The translations under genes were made by a program, and so were the position numbers. 64,000 nucleotides of DNA from positions 1 to 64,000 of the IMG/VR virus record IMGVR_UViG_3300020056_002227; one strand, written 5' to 3'. Shown here piece by piece: positions 15,434 through 22,995 of the stretch. The stretch is from a virus. The stretch's first letter is position 1; every line of letters starts with the position of its first letter. Below the pieces are notes generated by a model, which was not told where the DNA came from, did not search any database, and saw only the letters and a program-made list of their open reading frames with translations.

Positions 15434-15512
15434 CTTAAACTCCTCTTAGTTCAGTACCAAAATCATTTTGGTAACCTAGCTATTTATTTTGGAGTAAAAC
15501 TGAATATTCTTA

Positions 15513-15541
15513 ATTATAATACATTTAAGAGAAAATGTCAA
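15513..15541 (-). promoter_or_regulatory. Sigma70-type early promoter
   Basis: Minus strand TTGACA (15541..15536), 17 bp, TATAAT (15518..15513): full consensus. It lies just after the stop of the FkbM gene and drives the coiled-coil membrane protein. Confidence 0.87.
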
Positions 15542-15549
15542 CAATTTTT

Positions 15550-16293
15550 CTAACCGTGTGCACTGGGTCGATTAGCAAAGTATATCATGAATTCTCTGGG
15601 AAGTGGGTTACCATATTGCTTGTTTATGATAAGATCGTCATTCCAGATAGACTGTTTGATGTGATGATTTTGAAATCTGACCTTACCTTCATCCCAATAA
15701 GGTTTGAAAAACTCATTACGGAACTTCATAAAATCTTCAGCACCAGTATCTGAGTGAGCACGATGAATCTCTAGTGCTATGAAGCTCACATTTTTCTGTA
15801 TCCACTCAAGATTTTCTTTTGTCAGTATGTCGTATTCTCCACCTTCGCAGTCAATCTTCAGAAAATCGATGTGTTCAATTTCATAATACTCAATGAATTC
15901 TTTGAATGTGAGTTTCTGAAAGTCTTCAGCATCTTGGGGTTGATAAATGTGATTTATGTGTTCTTTATTGTTCATGATAGCAGCATGAACAGGAACGACA
16001 GGTGATTGCTTTGCATTGATCACGTAATCGTCGACGTTTTTCATTGCCGTTCGTAACAGTGAACGATTGGGTTCAATCGAATAAACCTTGCTTGCACCAA
16101 GATCAAGAGCGTGCGCAGTAAACATTCCTATACAAGCTCCAACATCAACTACAACATCACCCGGCCGAACTTTATCCCACCAGTCGTAGTCCATAGAGTG
16201 AAAAAATTCATGGCGCATATTTGAAATATGATCCAGGCCAATATTACCTGTATCCATATTCTTATTGAGTGCCTTTCGATTTACGTGGGTCAT
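15550..16293 (-). CDS. FkbM-family methyltransferase
   Basis: 247 residues. SAM-binding motif V-V-V-D-V-G-A-C-I-G-M-F-T at about 48-60, I-E-P-N-R-S-L-L-R at 74-82 and the FkbM core D-F-L-K-I-D-C-E-G-G-E-Y-D-I-L. These enzymes O-methylate sugars or similar small hydroxyl groups. The gene at 57498 is a clear paralogue with the same M-Y/D-Y-D-W and I-D-C-E-G-G-E-Y-D-I-L-T-K-E-N-L segments. Probable role: modification of surface glycan. Confidence 0.88.
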   Translation of the reverse strand: MTHVNRKALNKNMDTGNIGLDHISNMRHEFFHSMDYDWWDKVRPGDVVVDVGACIGMFTAHALDLGASKVYSIEPNRSLLRTAMKNVDDYVINAKQSPVVPVHAAIMNNKEHINHIYQPQDAEDFQKLTFKEFIEYYEIEHIDFLKIDCEGGEYDILTKENLEWIQKNVSFIALEIHRAHSDTGAEDFMKFRNEFFKPYWDEGKVRFQNHHIKQSIWNDDLIINKQYGNPLPREFMIYFANRPSAHG

Positions 16294-16311
16294 AATAAAA
16301 AGTTTCCTATA

Positions 16312-16467
16312 TTATTCTTTCTTTTCTTCATCAGGGGGAGGCGGGAGACATATTTCACCTCTAGCATTGCCCCAACCATCAGTGGGTAATCTACCACTTA
16401 TATTCACATCAAAACAGGGGGTGGACGCGCATCCAGTGAGGAATACGAGAAGAATACAATATTTCAT
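16312..16467 (-). CDS. Very small lipoprotein (51 aa)
   Basis: ATG 16467 overlaps the stop of the upstream lipoprotein gene (ATGA). Signal peptide M-K-Y-C-I-L-L-V-F with lipobox L-T-G-C-A at 10-14, then a mature peptide of about 39 residues with two more Cys and P-P-P-P-D-E-E-K-K-E at the end. Size, lipobox and Pro content resemble o-spanins (Rz1), so it is a candidate lysis protein alongside 16464..17039; alternatively it is an unrelated envelope lipoprotein. Confidence 0.7.
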   Translation of the reverse strand: MKYCILLVFLTGCASTPCFDVNISGRLPTDGWGNARGEICLPPPPDEEKKE

Positions 16468-17039
16468 TTCTCTTCTTTGGCCGCAGCCTCTTCCTCTTTC
16501 GGCTTCTTGGTAGTCACCTCTTTATAATAGACAATGACTTCTCCCAATTCACGAATATATCGTCTGAGTTCTTGCACATTACCAGACATTAATTCATAAT
16601 CTTTTACCGTAGAGGCTACAAAAAGAATATCACCACCAGTGGCGACCTTGATATCATCGATGAATTTATCTAGGTAGGTGTATCCTTCTGGCTGATTTGG
16701 ATTTTCTTTCTCTTCCTGAGAGCAGGCCTTCGGTCTTCTCAGTTGAGGTTCACCATCATCCTTGAGCAGAGGCTCTCCGTTATCATCCAGACGAGGAACC
16801 TGTTTACAAGGGTTGGGGACAAACGCCTCAGAAACGACGTACCACGTTGGGCTTTGGAGGTTGATGGGTCGGGGCATCGTGGGTTGGATGATTTCAATCT
16901 CCACTGGTTTGCTTACAACTTGTATTACCTTTTCTGGTTCAGCACCAAAACCCCATTTACCAAGTATCGAACAACCACTAATTAGACTGGCTGTCGTTAA
17001 GAGCAGCAATACCCTTGCTATCATTCTCAATCTCCTCAA
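16464..17039 (-). CDS. Lipoprotein, candidate outer-membrane spanin
   Basis: 191 residues, lipobox L-I-S-G-C at about 19-23 after a hydrophobic signal (V-L-L-L-L-T-T-A-S). The mature part has V-V-S-K-P-V-E-I-E-I-I-Q-P and a helical segment ending in a Lys/Glu-rich tail. Its 5' end overlaps the i-spanin-like gene by 62 nt in another frame, the overlap typical of Rz/Rz1 pairs, though it is longer than usual o-spanins. Confidence 0.7.
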   Translation of the reverse strand: MRRLRMIARVLLLLTTASLISGCSILGKWGFGAEPEKVIQVVSKPVEIEIIQPTMPRPINLQSPTWYVVSEAFVPNPCKQVPRLDDNGEPLLKDDGEPQLRRPKACSQEEKENPNQPEGYTYLDKFIDDIKVATGGDILFVASTVKDYELMSGNVQELRRYIRELGEVIVYYKEVTTKKPKEEEAAAKEEK

Positions 17040-17379
17040 AAATCTTCTTAGTGCCGTTATTCATACGATTCGCAACCAATCCAGGTTTCATCAATGCCAG
17101 TTTATCAAGATTATGGCGTTGAAAGATAGCCATATAACGGTCTTTCTCTGCATTGATTTCTGAATTACGTTGCTGTAGATTGGTAAGGGCAGCTGCCTGT
17201 TGCTCGAAAGATTCTTTCATTGCAGTCATTGCAGCCTGCTGTTCTTCTATTGCCCCTTCGAGTTTCGATACATTGCCTTTTAGAATGGCGTTATTTGCTT
17301 CTAGGATTTGGTTCTGTTGATAAAACCAACCAGCGGCTCCACCCAAAGCAATTATAATTACAAAGAAAATTTGATACAT
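16978..17379 (-). CDS. Candidate inner-membrane spanin (Rz-like)
   Basis: 133 residues: N-terminal transmembrane helix (I-F-F-V-I-I-I-A-L-G-G-A-A-G-W), then a long coiled coil (L-E-A-N-N-A-I-L-K-G-N-V-S-K-L-E) and a C-terminal K-P-G-L-V-A-N-R-M-N-N-G segment also seen in T4-like phage homologues. N-in, C-out topology fits an i-spanin that bridges to an outer-membrane lipoprotein at lysis. Lysozyme is 600 bp upstream in the same direction. Confidence 0.7.
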   Translation of the reverse strand: MYQIFFVIIIALGGAAGWFYQQNQILEANNAILKGNVSKLEGAIEEQQAAMTAMKESFEQQAAALTNLQQRNSEINAEKDRYMAIFQRHNLDKLALMKPGLVANRMNNGTKKIFEEIENDSKGIAALNDSQSN

Positions 17380-17681
17380 TATTCTTCCTCAATACGGTAA
17401 TTCAGGCCAGCATTTGCCTTAAAATTAACAGCCTTTTTGTCAGCCGTGATAAAATTAAGTTCTTTCCATGTTTGTTTGGTGATTACTGGAACATTCTCAT
17501 ACACGACATCATCTGAATTGCCAAATTTAGAATCATAAGATACAGTGATCTTATAGGTGGGCTTAGTTGTCCACCACTTCCAAACCCAGCCAATCGCTTT
17601 GAACGGGGCAGTAACGATAGTTACAAACCCCGTCCAAATGGCCTTAAAGGCCTGTATTACCTTTTGCTTCAAATTAGACAT
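17379..17681 (-). CDS. Conserved hypothetical protein with amphipathic N-terminus (100 aa)
   Basis: N-terminal 40 residues carry a hydrophobic, Trp-rich stretch (A-I-W-T-G-F-V-T-I-V-T-A-P-F-K-A-I-G-W) that could lie on or in the membrane; the rest is a beta-rich soluble domain with I-T-V-S-Y-D-S-K-F-G. Stop/start overlap with the i-spanin candidate. Function unknown; by position possibly lysis-related. Confidence 0.7.
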   Translation of the reverse strand: MSNLKQKVIQAFKAIWTGFVTIVTAPFKAIGWVWKWWTTKPTYKITVSYDSKFGNSDDVVYENVPVITKQTWKELNFITADKKAVNFKANAGLNYRIEEE

Positions 17682-17695
17682 AACGATAAGATGAA

Positions 17696-17944
17696 TTACT
17701 TCTTAGACTTTTTAGACTCTTCTTTCTCGTCTTCGTCTTCGTCGTCATCAGACTCGTCTTCGGCTTCAGCCTCTTCCTCGTCCTCATCTTCCTCTTCTTC
17801 ATCTTCCATTTCTTTCTTCATCTTCGCCTTGTACTTCTCTTCAAGAGCAGCAGCAATACGAGTAGCAACTTCCTCTTCGAAAGCCTCTTTCATTTGAACT
17901 GGATTCTCATTGAGAGCCTCAGAAACAATCTTCTTAACTGACAT
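17696..17944 (-). CDS. Acidic protein resembling prohead core gp67
   Basis: 82 residues: helical N-terminal half (I-V-S-E-A-L-N-E-N-P-V-Q-M-K-E-A) followed by a run of Glu/Asp from about 46 to 74 and a Lys/Ser tail. T4 gp67, a prohead core protein cleaved during head maturation, has the same two-part build. A late promoter word lies 32 bp upstream of the ATG. The identification rests on composition and length, so another acidic virion protein is possible. Confidence 0.55.
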   Translation of the reverse strand: MSVKKIVSEALNENPVQMKEAFEEEVATRIAAALEEKYKAKMKKEMEDEEEEDEDEEEAEAEDESDDDEDEDEKEESKKSKK

Positions 17945-17975
17945 GATTTTCTCCTTTAAATTAAATTTAGTTTAT

Positions 17976-17983
17976 TATTTATA
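17976..17983 (-). promoter_or_regulatory. T4-type late promoter
   Basis: TATAAATA on the minus strand, the word recognised by gp55-RNA polymerase. It overlaps the end of the lysozyme gene and reads into the acidic protein and spanin-like genes. Confidence 0.7.
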
Positions 17984-18422
17984 ACGCTTCTAATCTTGCC
18001 ATCAGACGCTCGGCTCTGTTGCCGACCTGACGATACCAAATGCTGTCTCGACCTTCAGGTGCGGCACCTTTCCAATCATGCTCTCGCAGTTTGGTGTTGA
18101 AATTATTAAACTTGCTCAAACGTGGTCGTCCAAGATTGAACAACATGTTGACCAAGACCTCTTGTACTTCGCCGGGGAATCCTTCCCAGTCATCTCCGTA
18201 TAGAGTAACACATTCATCAATTGCGGTGTCAAGGTCACGTTCAAAGCACTCTCGTACTCTTTCTTCAGAGACAGGAGTTCCAACTTCTTGTCCATGTTCT
18301 GGGTCGGACTCGAGTACCAAGTGGCCCACTCCGAAAGTAGCATATCCAAGGTGATCTTCGTAGATTTCATATACTACGCCCTCGTCAATCTTTAATTGTT
18401 CGAATACTGCTTCTCTATTCAT
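17979..18422 (-). CDS. T4-type lysozyme (GH24 endolysin)
   Basis: 147 residues. The catalytic triad keeps the exact T4 lysozyme spacing: E14 (I-D-E-G), D23 (Y-E-D-H) and T29 (Y-A-T-F-G-V-G-H). Later F-N-L-G-R-P-R-L and W-Y-R-Q-V-G-N-R-A-E-R close the fold. It cuts the glycan strand of peptidoglycan between NAM and NAG. No signal peptide, so it needs a holin. ATG overlaps the previous stop (ATGA). Confidence 0.92.
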   Translation of the reverse strand: MNREAVFEQLKIDEGVVYEIYEDHLGYATFGVGHLVLESDPEHGQEVGTPVSEERVRECFERDLDTAIDECVTLYGDDWEGFPGEVQEVLVNMLFNLGRPRLSKFNNFNTKLREHDWKGAAPEGRDSIWYRQVGNRAERLMARLEAL

Positions 18423-19018
18423 TTATCTTCCTCTGAAAATTTCTTAAAGGACTGCATTGCCTTTTTCTTGTATTTTTTCTGAGCAGATTTGGACATATGA
18501 GTGCCGTCCATACCTGCAATTGATCCACCACCTACATTATTTGCAGGTGCATCTTCAGTTTTAGGTACGCAATTAGGAACCTCTTTACCGTTCTTCTTTT
18601 TCATACCTACTTGTTTGTGTGTGTCCCAGCACGGATCGCTATCATTTTCTTTGATATAATCATTATACCAAACAATGAATTCTTCCGAAGCCTCTTCTAG
18701 TTTCTCGTCAGAATAACTCTCATTCAACATATTTTCGTTTGAAAATGATTTATATTCTTTGATTAACCAGAGAGCAGCTGCATAAGTTCCAAGACGCGAA
18801 GATCCACCTGGCACCTTGGCCAAGAGCTTCTTAATGTTCAGGATCATCTGATCAAATACTCCGAACGCCTGTCGTTGGGCCTTCTTTGTAAATTTCTTTC
18901 TTTTGATCAGCACATTTCCTTTGTCGTCGATAATTCCTTGTTCGAAAGCTGGCCACTTATCGAAAGGAGTTACCAGTTTTCGAATGAATTGAAAGACTAG
19001 AAATAAATCTACGACCAT
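18419..19018 (-). CDS. Conserved hypothetical late protein (199 aa)
   Basis: N-terminal hydrophobic segment (V-D-L-F-L-V-F-Q-F-I), a middle region with S-R-L-G-T-Y-A-A-A-L-W-L-I-K, then a Lys-rich tail with C-W-D-T-H-K-Q-V-G-M and S-A-Q-K-K-Y-K-K-K-A-M-Q. The C-terminal part looks like a separate, probably disordered or zinc-binding extension (C-W-D...P-N-C). Similar proteins are found in marine T4-like phages in late blocks; no function assigned. Confidence 0.7.
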   Translation of the reverse strand: MVVDLFLVFQFIRKLVTPFDKWPAFEQGIIDDKGNVLIKRKKFTKKAQRQAFGVFDQMILNIKKLLAKVPGGSSRLGTYAAALWLIKEYKSFSNENMLNESYSDEKLEEASEEFIVWYNDYIKENDSDPCWDTHKQVGMKKKNGKEVPNCVPKTEDAPANNVGGGSIAGMDGTHMSKSAQKKYKKKAMQSFKKFSEEDK

Positions 19019-19019
19019 C

Positions 19020-19394
19020 TTAGATCCTTATCAATGTATCCAGTATACCTTGGTCGGATACAATGCTGTCTGTGTGTATTTGTAAATCTTCATACATCAC
19101 GATACTCGGCATATAATTCAGGTAGACCACGAATGGCTTTAAATACTCATGAAATTCTTGGAGCTTCATGAAAAGCATATTCGTGGCACTAGAACCAAAA
19201 ACATTGTATAAGACAATTAAATGATTCAGAATCAACCTTTCCTTTAATTCATTTTCGTATCTATATCGGCCAAAAAGTTTTCTGAGGTATTGAAATCGTT
19301 TCAAATCCTCTTCAAACTCTGACATCTCAGTACACTGAGGATTGTCATAGTGCTTCATAGCATACAGCAGAAAGGTTGATTCTGTCAAATTCAT
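19020..19394 (-). CDS. Conserved helical phage protein (124 aa)
   Basis: All-helical, with Y-A-M-K-H-Y-D-N-P-Q-C near the N-terminus, F-G-R-Y-R-Y-E-N-E-L-K-E-R-L-I-L-N-H-L and V-F-G-S-S-A-T-N-M-L-F. This pattern is conserved in T4-like marine phages (a DUF7207-like family, from memory). Role unknown. 18 nt after the next gene upstream, in the late block. Confidence 0.7.
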   Translation of the reverse strand: MNLTESTFLLYAMKHYDNPQCTEMSEFEEDLKRFQYLRKLFGRYRYENELKERLILNHLIVLYNVFGSSATNMLFMKLQEFHEYLKPFVVYLNYMPSIVMYEDLQIHTDSIVSDQGILDTLIRI

Positions 19395-19412
19395 AATGAA
19401 GAAAAATTAGGT

Positions 19413-19721
19413 TTAATCAGCAACAACAGCGTCGTCAGTGATTCCTGTCACACCAAGGTCACCAGCTTCAGCAGGAGTAACTTTGAATACACAAAGTGGC
19501 TCTGCCTTGTGGCGAACGTTGTTGTTCTGGTCTGTATAAGTGTGATACAGATTCCATCCTGGTGTTCCGAGTCCTTTTGCACGGTTAGATGCAACTCGGG
19601 CTTCGTCTACGTCGACCAACACTGCATTATCAATGTCATTGGACTTATTAGTATTATTGGCATCATCTTCCAGCCACTTTGGAGCACCTGCAAGATTATC
19701 CGTTTTTGCCCATAGTGCCAT
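19413..19721 (-). CDS. Small virion-type protein (102 aa)
   Basis: Begins M-A-L-W-A-K-T-D-N and contains A-K-G-L-G-T-P-G-W-N-L-Y and N-N-V-R-H-K-A-E, a pattern I associate with small late structural proteins of marine T4-like phages. Soluble, beta-rich, acidic. AGGAG site upstream. The structural role is inferred from pattern and position. Confidence 0.65.
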   Translation of the reverse strand: MALWAKTDNLAGAPKWLEDDANNTNKSNDIDNAVLVDVDEARVASNRAKGLGTPGWNLYHTYTDQNNNVRHKAEPLCVFKVTPAEAGDLGVTGITDDAVVAD

Positions 19722-19762
19722 TGTTATTCTCCTTTATGTACTTGGGTTTGGTTTACTACTTA

Positions 19763-19981
19763 TTATTCTTTTGCCGCAGCCTTAGGCTTACGACCACCCG
19801 TTGCTGCCTTTTTCTTTGGAGCCGCAGGCTTCTTCTTCGGTGCAGCCTTTTTCTTTGGTGCAGCCTTCTTCTTCGGTGCCGGAGCAGGCTCAGGTGCAGG
19901 CTCTGGCTCGGGGGTCTCTACCTTCATTGGTTGTTCACCAGAAGTAAGTTCCCACCATGTTTTCAACCACTTAAAAATCAT
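19763..19981 (-). CDS. Lys/Ala/Pro-repeat basic protein (72 aa)
   Basis: Short hydrophobic N-terminus (F-K-W-L-K-T-W-W-E-L), a Pro/Glu hinge (P-E-P-E-P-A-P-E-P-A-P-A-P), then four near-identical units of the type A-A-P-K-K-K and a basic end (G-G-R-K-P-K-A-A-A-K). The tail resembles histone H1 C-termini and would bind DNA non-specifically. Possibly a virion-packaged DNA-binding protein. The DNA itself is a short tandem repeat. Confidence 0.65.
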   Translation of the reverse strand: MIFKWLKTWWELTSGEQPMKVETPEPEPAPEPAPAPKKKAAPKKKAAPKKKPAAPKKKAATGGRKPKAAAKE

Positions 19982-19992
19982 AATATAACTCC

Positions 19993-20763
19993 TTAATACT
20001 TTTTACTTGCTCTCAGGTTTTTGCCCATTTTCTTGAGCTTACTAGCGCTCATTGGTTCACGATCATCGTCACCACAAGAGCTCTCTTCCAAATCAACGTC
20101 TTCGACATTGTATTCTTTACCAGCAAACATGAATTTTGCATCGCCCTTTTCTTTTGCTTTCTTGGCAGCATACATGAATTGCTTTTTATCTTCTTTCTTT
20201 ATGGCCTTAGAGATCGCAGCTCTGCGCTTCTTCAGATATTTATCTGAATCATCCACATCACCATCATTATCGACGTCGTCGTCTTCCTTGCCAACAGCAT
20301 CCAGCTTTGCTTCGTCCATCTCATGGTAGCCTTTGTCATCACAATGCCCACAGCCTTCACCATCACATTTAGGACACTTTACCTTTTCTTCATTAACTTC
20401 CATAGCTTCTAAAATTTTACTGGAATCAGATCCTAACAATTTTTTCAAATCAAATCTTAAATCTGCAATAGGGTCATCACCATAAGTACGATTAGTTGCA
20501 GTCTTTTTACTATAAGACGCCCTATCTTCGTCGTCCATGTCATCCCAATCATCTACAGTATGAAAAAGAGAATTTAAGACCTCATAGTAGTCTTTTTCCT
20601 TTTTAGTACCCTTAAATTGTTTTTCCATTTTTTTTAATTCATCATGGGCCTTTTTCCATGAACCTTTACTCTTAATAGAGCTTTTATTAATAATGGCCTC
20701 ATCCAAATCGACATCCTCAAGAATGTTTTTGACCATAACATCAATTTTATCTTTGAAAGACAT
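19993..20763 (-). CDS. Acidic/basic protein with zinc-knuckle and EF-hand-like loop
   Basis: 256 residues. A CxxC...CxxC cluster C-P-K-C-D-G-E-G-C-G-H-C (about 133-144) resembles half a DnaJ zinc centre. After it D-V-D-N-D-G-D-V-D-D-S-D-K-Y (about 165-178) has the Asp spacing of an EF-hand/dockerin calcium loop, then K-K-R-R-A-A-I-S-K-A-I-K-K. Many marine T4-like late proteins carry this loop. Likely a head-associated protein; no enzymatic motif. Confidence 0.65.
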   Translation of the reverse strand: MSFKDKIDVMVKNILEDVDLDEAIINKSSIKSKGSWKKAHDELKKMEKQFKGTKKEKDYYEVLNSLFHTVDDWDDMDDEDRASYSKKTATNRTYGDDPIADLRFDLKKLLGSDSSKILEAMEVNEEKVKCPKCDGEGCGHCDDKGYHEMDEAKLDAVGKEDDDVDNDGDVDDSDKYLKKRRAAISKAIKKEDKKQFMYAAKKAKEKGDAKFMFAGKEYNVEDVDLEESSCGDDDREPMSASKLKKMGKNLRASKKY

Positions 20764-20794
20764 TTTAACTATCTCCGTAATATATTATTTTGTT

Positions 20795-21067
20795 TTATTT
20801 ATCTCGTGATGTGATTCGAACAACCAGATTATCAGCACCTTTTAAGAGTCGATGGTATTCATTTGCCTTAATAAAAATTTGCATACCCGGTACTATTAGC
20901 CAAGGTAAACAATTTTCCCATTGGAATTGCCAGCCACCACCACTCAATACTTCTACATAACGGTCTTCATCATCTCTGTGCCATACATATTGAGAATCAT
21001 CTTCAGCGACGCTAAATGTTCTAACGTCTCCTTCGTCAACATATGGGTTACCACCAGTAATTTCCAC
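20795..21067 (-). CDS. Small cupin-like protein (90 aa)
   Basis: Beta-rich, with Y-V-W-H-R-D-D-E-D-R, G-G-W-Q-F-Q-W-E-N-C-L-P and a repeated I-F-I-K-A-N-E-Y-H-R-L segment, a layout like a minimal cupin with two His. Metal binding is possible but not shown. Overlaps the previous gene by 20 nt. Late block; function unknown. Confidence 0.65.
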   Translation of the reverse strand: MEITGGNPYVDEGDVRTFSVAEDDSQYVWHRDDEDRYVEVLSGGGWQFQWENCLPWLIVPGMQIFIKANEYHRLLKGADNLVVRITSRDK

Positions 21068-21431
21068 CGCCCTTTAGCCCCAATTCTTTTGCATATTTTG
21101 GAAGTCTACATGCCCAATACCCAGAAGACATTTTATCTGTTTTCTGGTCACAATTGTGTCGAGCAGCAAATGATGCCGCGGCACCTCTATCGTTAATCTT
21201 TGAAGTCAGACCACCCTTTTCGTCACCAAATTCTATTCTTTTTATGTTACCGGTATCTGGGTTCTTTACATAAACCACATATTTCTTTTTACCGTCACTG
21301 CGCTTTGGTGAATTCAACTCGGGTTCTTTCTCTTCCTGAAACTCGATCATAGGACGCTCAAGAGGAACCGTGACACCTTCATAGATGCCAAATTCTGTCT
21401 TCAGTCCAGAATGTTGACCGAATGATTTCAT
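21048..21431 (-). CDS. Late protein with DUF5872-like domain
   Basis: 127 residues starting M-K-S-F-G-Q-H-S-G. The C-terminal 80 residues (K-K-Y-V-V-Y-V-K-N-P, G-L-T-S-K-I-N-D-R-G-A-A-A-S-F and S-S-G-Y-W-A-C-R-L-P-K) match a domain I know as DUF5872, often found fused to larger phage proteins. N-terminus related to the two following proteins. Function unknown. Confidence 0.7.
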   Translation of the reverse strand: MKSFGQHSGLKTEFGIYEGVTVPLERPMIEFQEEKEPELNSPKRSDGKKKYVVYVKNPDTGNIKRIEFGDEKGGLTSKINDRGAAASFAARHNCDQKTDKMSSGYWACRLPKYAKELGLKGGGNYWW

Positions 21432-21622
21432 CTAAATTTCTTTGCCAGTTGGCCTACAGAAATAGTTTCAAAATCACCGAATTCGTTGGTGATCTTAAAC
21501 TCAATGCTTCTATTAGACGGTATCATTTCAATCTTGTAGTTCTTACCGTCCTTACCTTGGACCATGCCTTTCTTACCAATACTTGGTGCTTTTGCCTCGG
21601 TAAATTCTCCAAAACTTTTCAT
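21428..21622 (-). CDS. Small protein with T4 internal-protein-like N-terminus (64 aa)
   Basis: Starts M-K-S-F-G-E-F-T-E-A, closely like the capsid-targeting signal of T4 internal proteins (M-K-T-Y-Q-E-F-I-A-E-A), which gp21 protease cleaves after the Glu. The rest is a small beta domain (Y-K-I-E-M-I-P-S-N-R-S-I-E-F). May be a packaged internal head protein; inference. Start/stop overlaps with both neighbours. Confidence 0.65.
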   Translation of the reverse strand: MKSFGEFTEAKAPSIGKKGMVQGKDGKNYKIEMIPSNRSIEFKITNEFGDFETISVGQLAKKFR

Positions 21623-22995
21623 GTTTCCTTCCTATTCTTTTTCTGTTTAGCCAATATCTTCTTTTTGGTAGGTTCGTGTAGCATCATTGCTGGTTGAAAA
21701 CCCCGACCATCTTTCAGATCTTTGAATTCTTTAAATTTCTTTACTTTGCTATGCGGTGTATCTTTCTTGAGCTTTTCAGTTGCTTCAGGTGTACCTTCGA
21801 AGCCGGCACCATATTCTTCTTTTGCAAAACCTCGATAATTCAAAAGGTGTTTGGGCATTTTACCGGCTCTAACCATATCTTTGAATACCTTATCAAGTAC
21901 CCTTACATCAAGACCGTGAATCTTTGCTGTCTTTACCAGATTTCTCTCGGCATTGTGAGGGTCTTTCTTGCGAAGGTCTAAGAATGTTCGGACTGCCCTT
22001 TTGTAAATTGGCTTATTGACAGTTCTATCAAGCCACCGAAAAAGATCTGGCATCATAGATTTTAATATAGAGTCATCATCACCGAAAACTCTTTCATCTA
22101 ATTTACCACCAGCATCTACAAATGCTGCAACGGCCATTTGTTGTCTTTTCTTCTCGTCTTTACCTTTGAACTGAGGAGCATCTGATTTTTTGAAATCATC
22201 AATCCATGCACCTAGACCATCGGACACTTTTAACTTTTCTTCTAAAAAATCTTGGCCATTTTCTGTTACTGGGTTTTCATCGGCAAGTAGAGGATCTTGC
22301 TCTTCTTTGATGCCACGAGCCTGTTTTTCACTAGAGATCCATTTCTGTGCAGTTGCATTGTCAACAGCCTTATCGGTAAATTTTCTAGCATCTCTATAAG
22401 CACGAACAGTTTCTTTCTCGTAATCTTTACCCACGGAATTATCTACAACCAAGAAATTGGGTTTACCAAACATGGATTGGAATGCGCCAATATTCTGTTG
22501 TACTGCTTTCCAATAAGCAATAACCTCTTTGTCTGGCAGTGATCGAGGTCTTTGTCTGTTTCTTTCTAGGGCAGTCTCCATGTCTGTATTCACAAAGATC
22601 ATAGCGACATCATAACCCAGACTCTTCAATTTTTTGGATTGATTTAAAATTTTCTGAGGATCTTTACCAGTACCGTCAATTACCAGACCAAGACGACCTT
22701 TGATATATCGCTCTTGTTTCTTTGCAGTCAGGGCTTTTGCTTTGCCACGAATCTCTTGGCCCTTTGTGGAGAAAATTGTCTCTGGGTCCATAACAAGGCC
22801 TGCTTTTTGCATTGCAGACTCGAAAGCGTCATCCGAGTTTACAACCTTATAGCCCATAGAGGTGAGGCCAGTTTTTCCTACGATAAAGGATTTACCAGAA
22901 CCGGGGCCACCTGCTAAGAAAATGGCCTTAAAGATTGCTGGATCGTTAATACCTTCGTCAAGCGGAGATTCTAAGAATTGGGAAAAGTTTTTCAT
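21619..22995 (-). CDS. P-loop kinase-like protein with possible capsid-targeting N-terminus
   Basis: 458 residues. N-terminus M-K-N-F-S-Q-F-L-E-S resembles a T4 capsid-targeting signal. Walker A L-A-G-G-P-G-S-G-K-S-F at 28-37, S-D-D-A-F-E near 55, G-R-L-G-L-V-I-D-G-T-G near 103-113 and a lid R-N-R-Q-R-P-R-S-L: the pattern of zeta-toxin/nucleoside-kinase-like P-loop enzymes. The second half (about 250-460) has helical repeats and R-G-F-A-K-E-E-Y. Substrate unknown. Late gene by position. Confidence 0.75.
   Translation of the reverse strand: MKNFSQFLESPLDEGINDPAIFKAIFLAGGPGSGKSFIVGKTGLTSMGYKVVNSDDAFESAMQKAGLVMDPETIFSTKGQEIRGKAKALTAKKQERYIKGRLGLVIDGTGKDPQKILNQSKKLKSLGYDVAMIFVNTDMETALERNRQRPRSLPDKEVIAYWKAVQQNIGAFQSMFGKPNFLVVDNSVGKDYEKETVRAYRDARKFTDKAVDNATAQKWISSEKQARGIKEEQDPLLADENPVTENGQDFLEEKLKVSDGLGAWIDDFKKSDAPQFKGKDEKKRQQMAVAAFVDAGGKLDERVFGDDDSILKSMMPDLFRWLDRTVNKPIYKRAVRTFLDLRKKDPHNAERNLVKTAKIHGLDVRVLDKVFKDMVRAGKMPKHLLNYRGFAKEEYGAGFEGTPEATEKLKKDTPHSKVKKFKEFKDLKDGRGFQPAMMLHEPTKKKILAKQKKNRKET

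Noticed and set aside
15081-15449. 122-codon open frame on the plus strand
   Set aside because: Ser-rich antisense shadow of the coiled-coil protein gene; no promoter or ribosome site on that strand.
19790-19905. CRISPR-like or mobile repeat
   Set aside because: The repeat is in-frame coding sequence for the A-A-P-K-K-K units, with no spacers.
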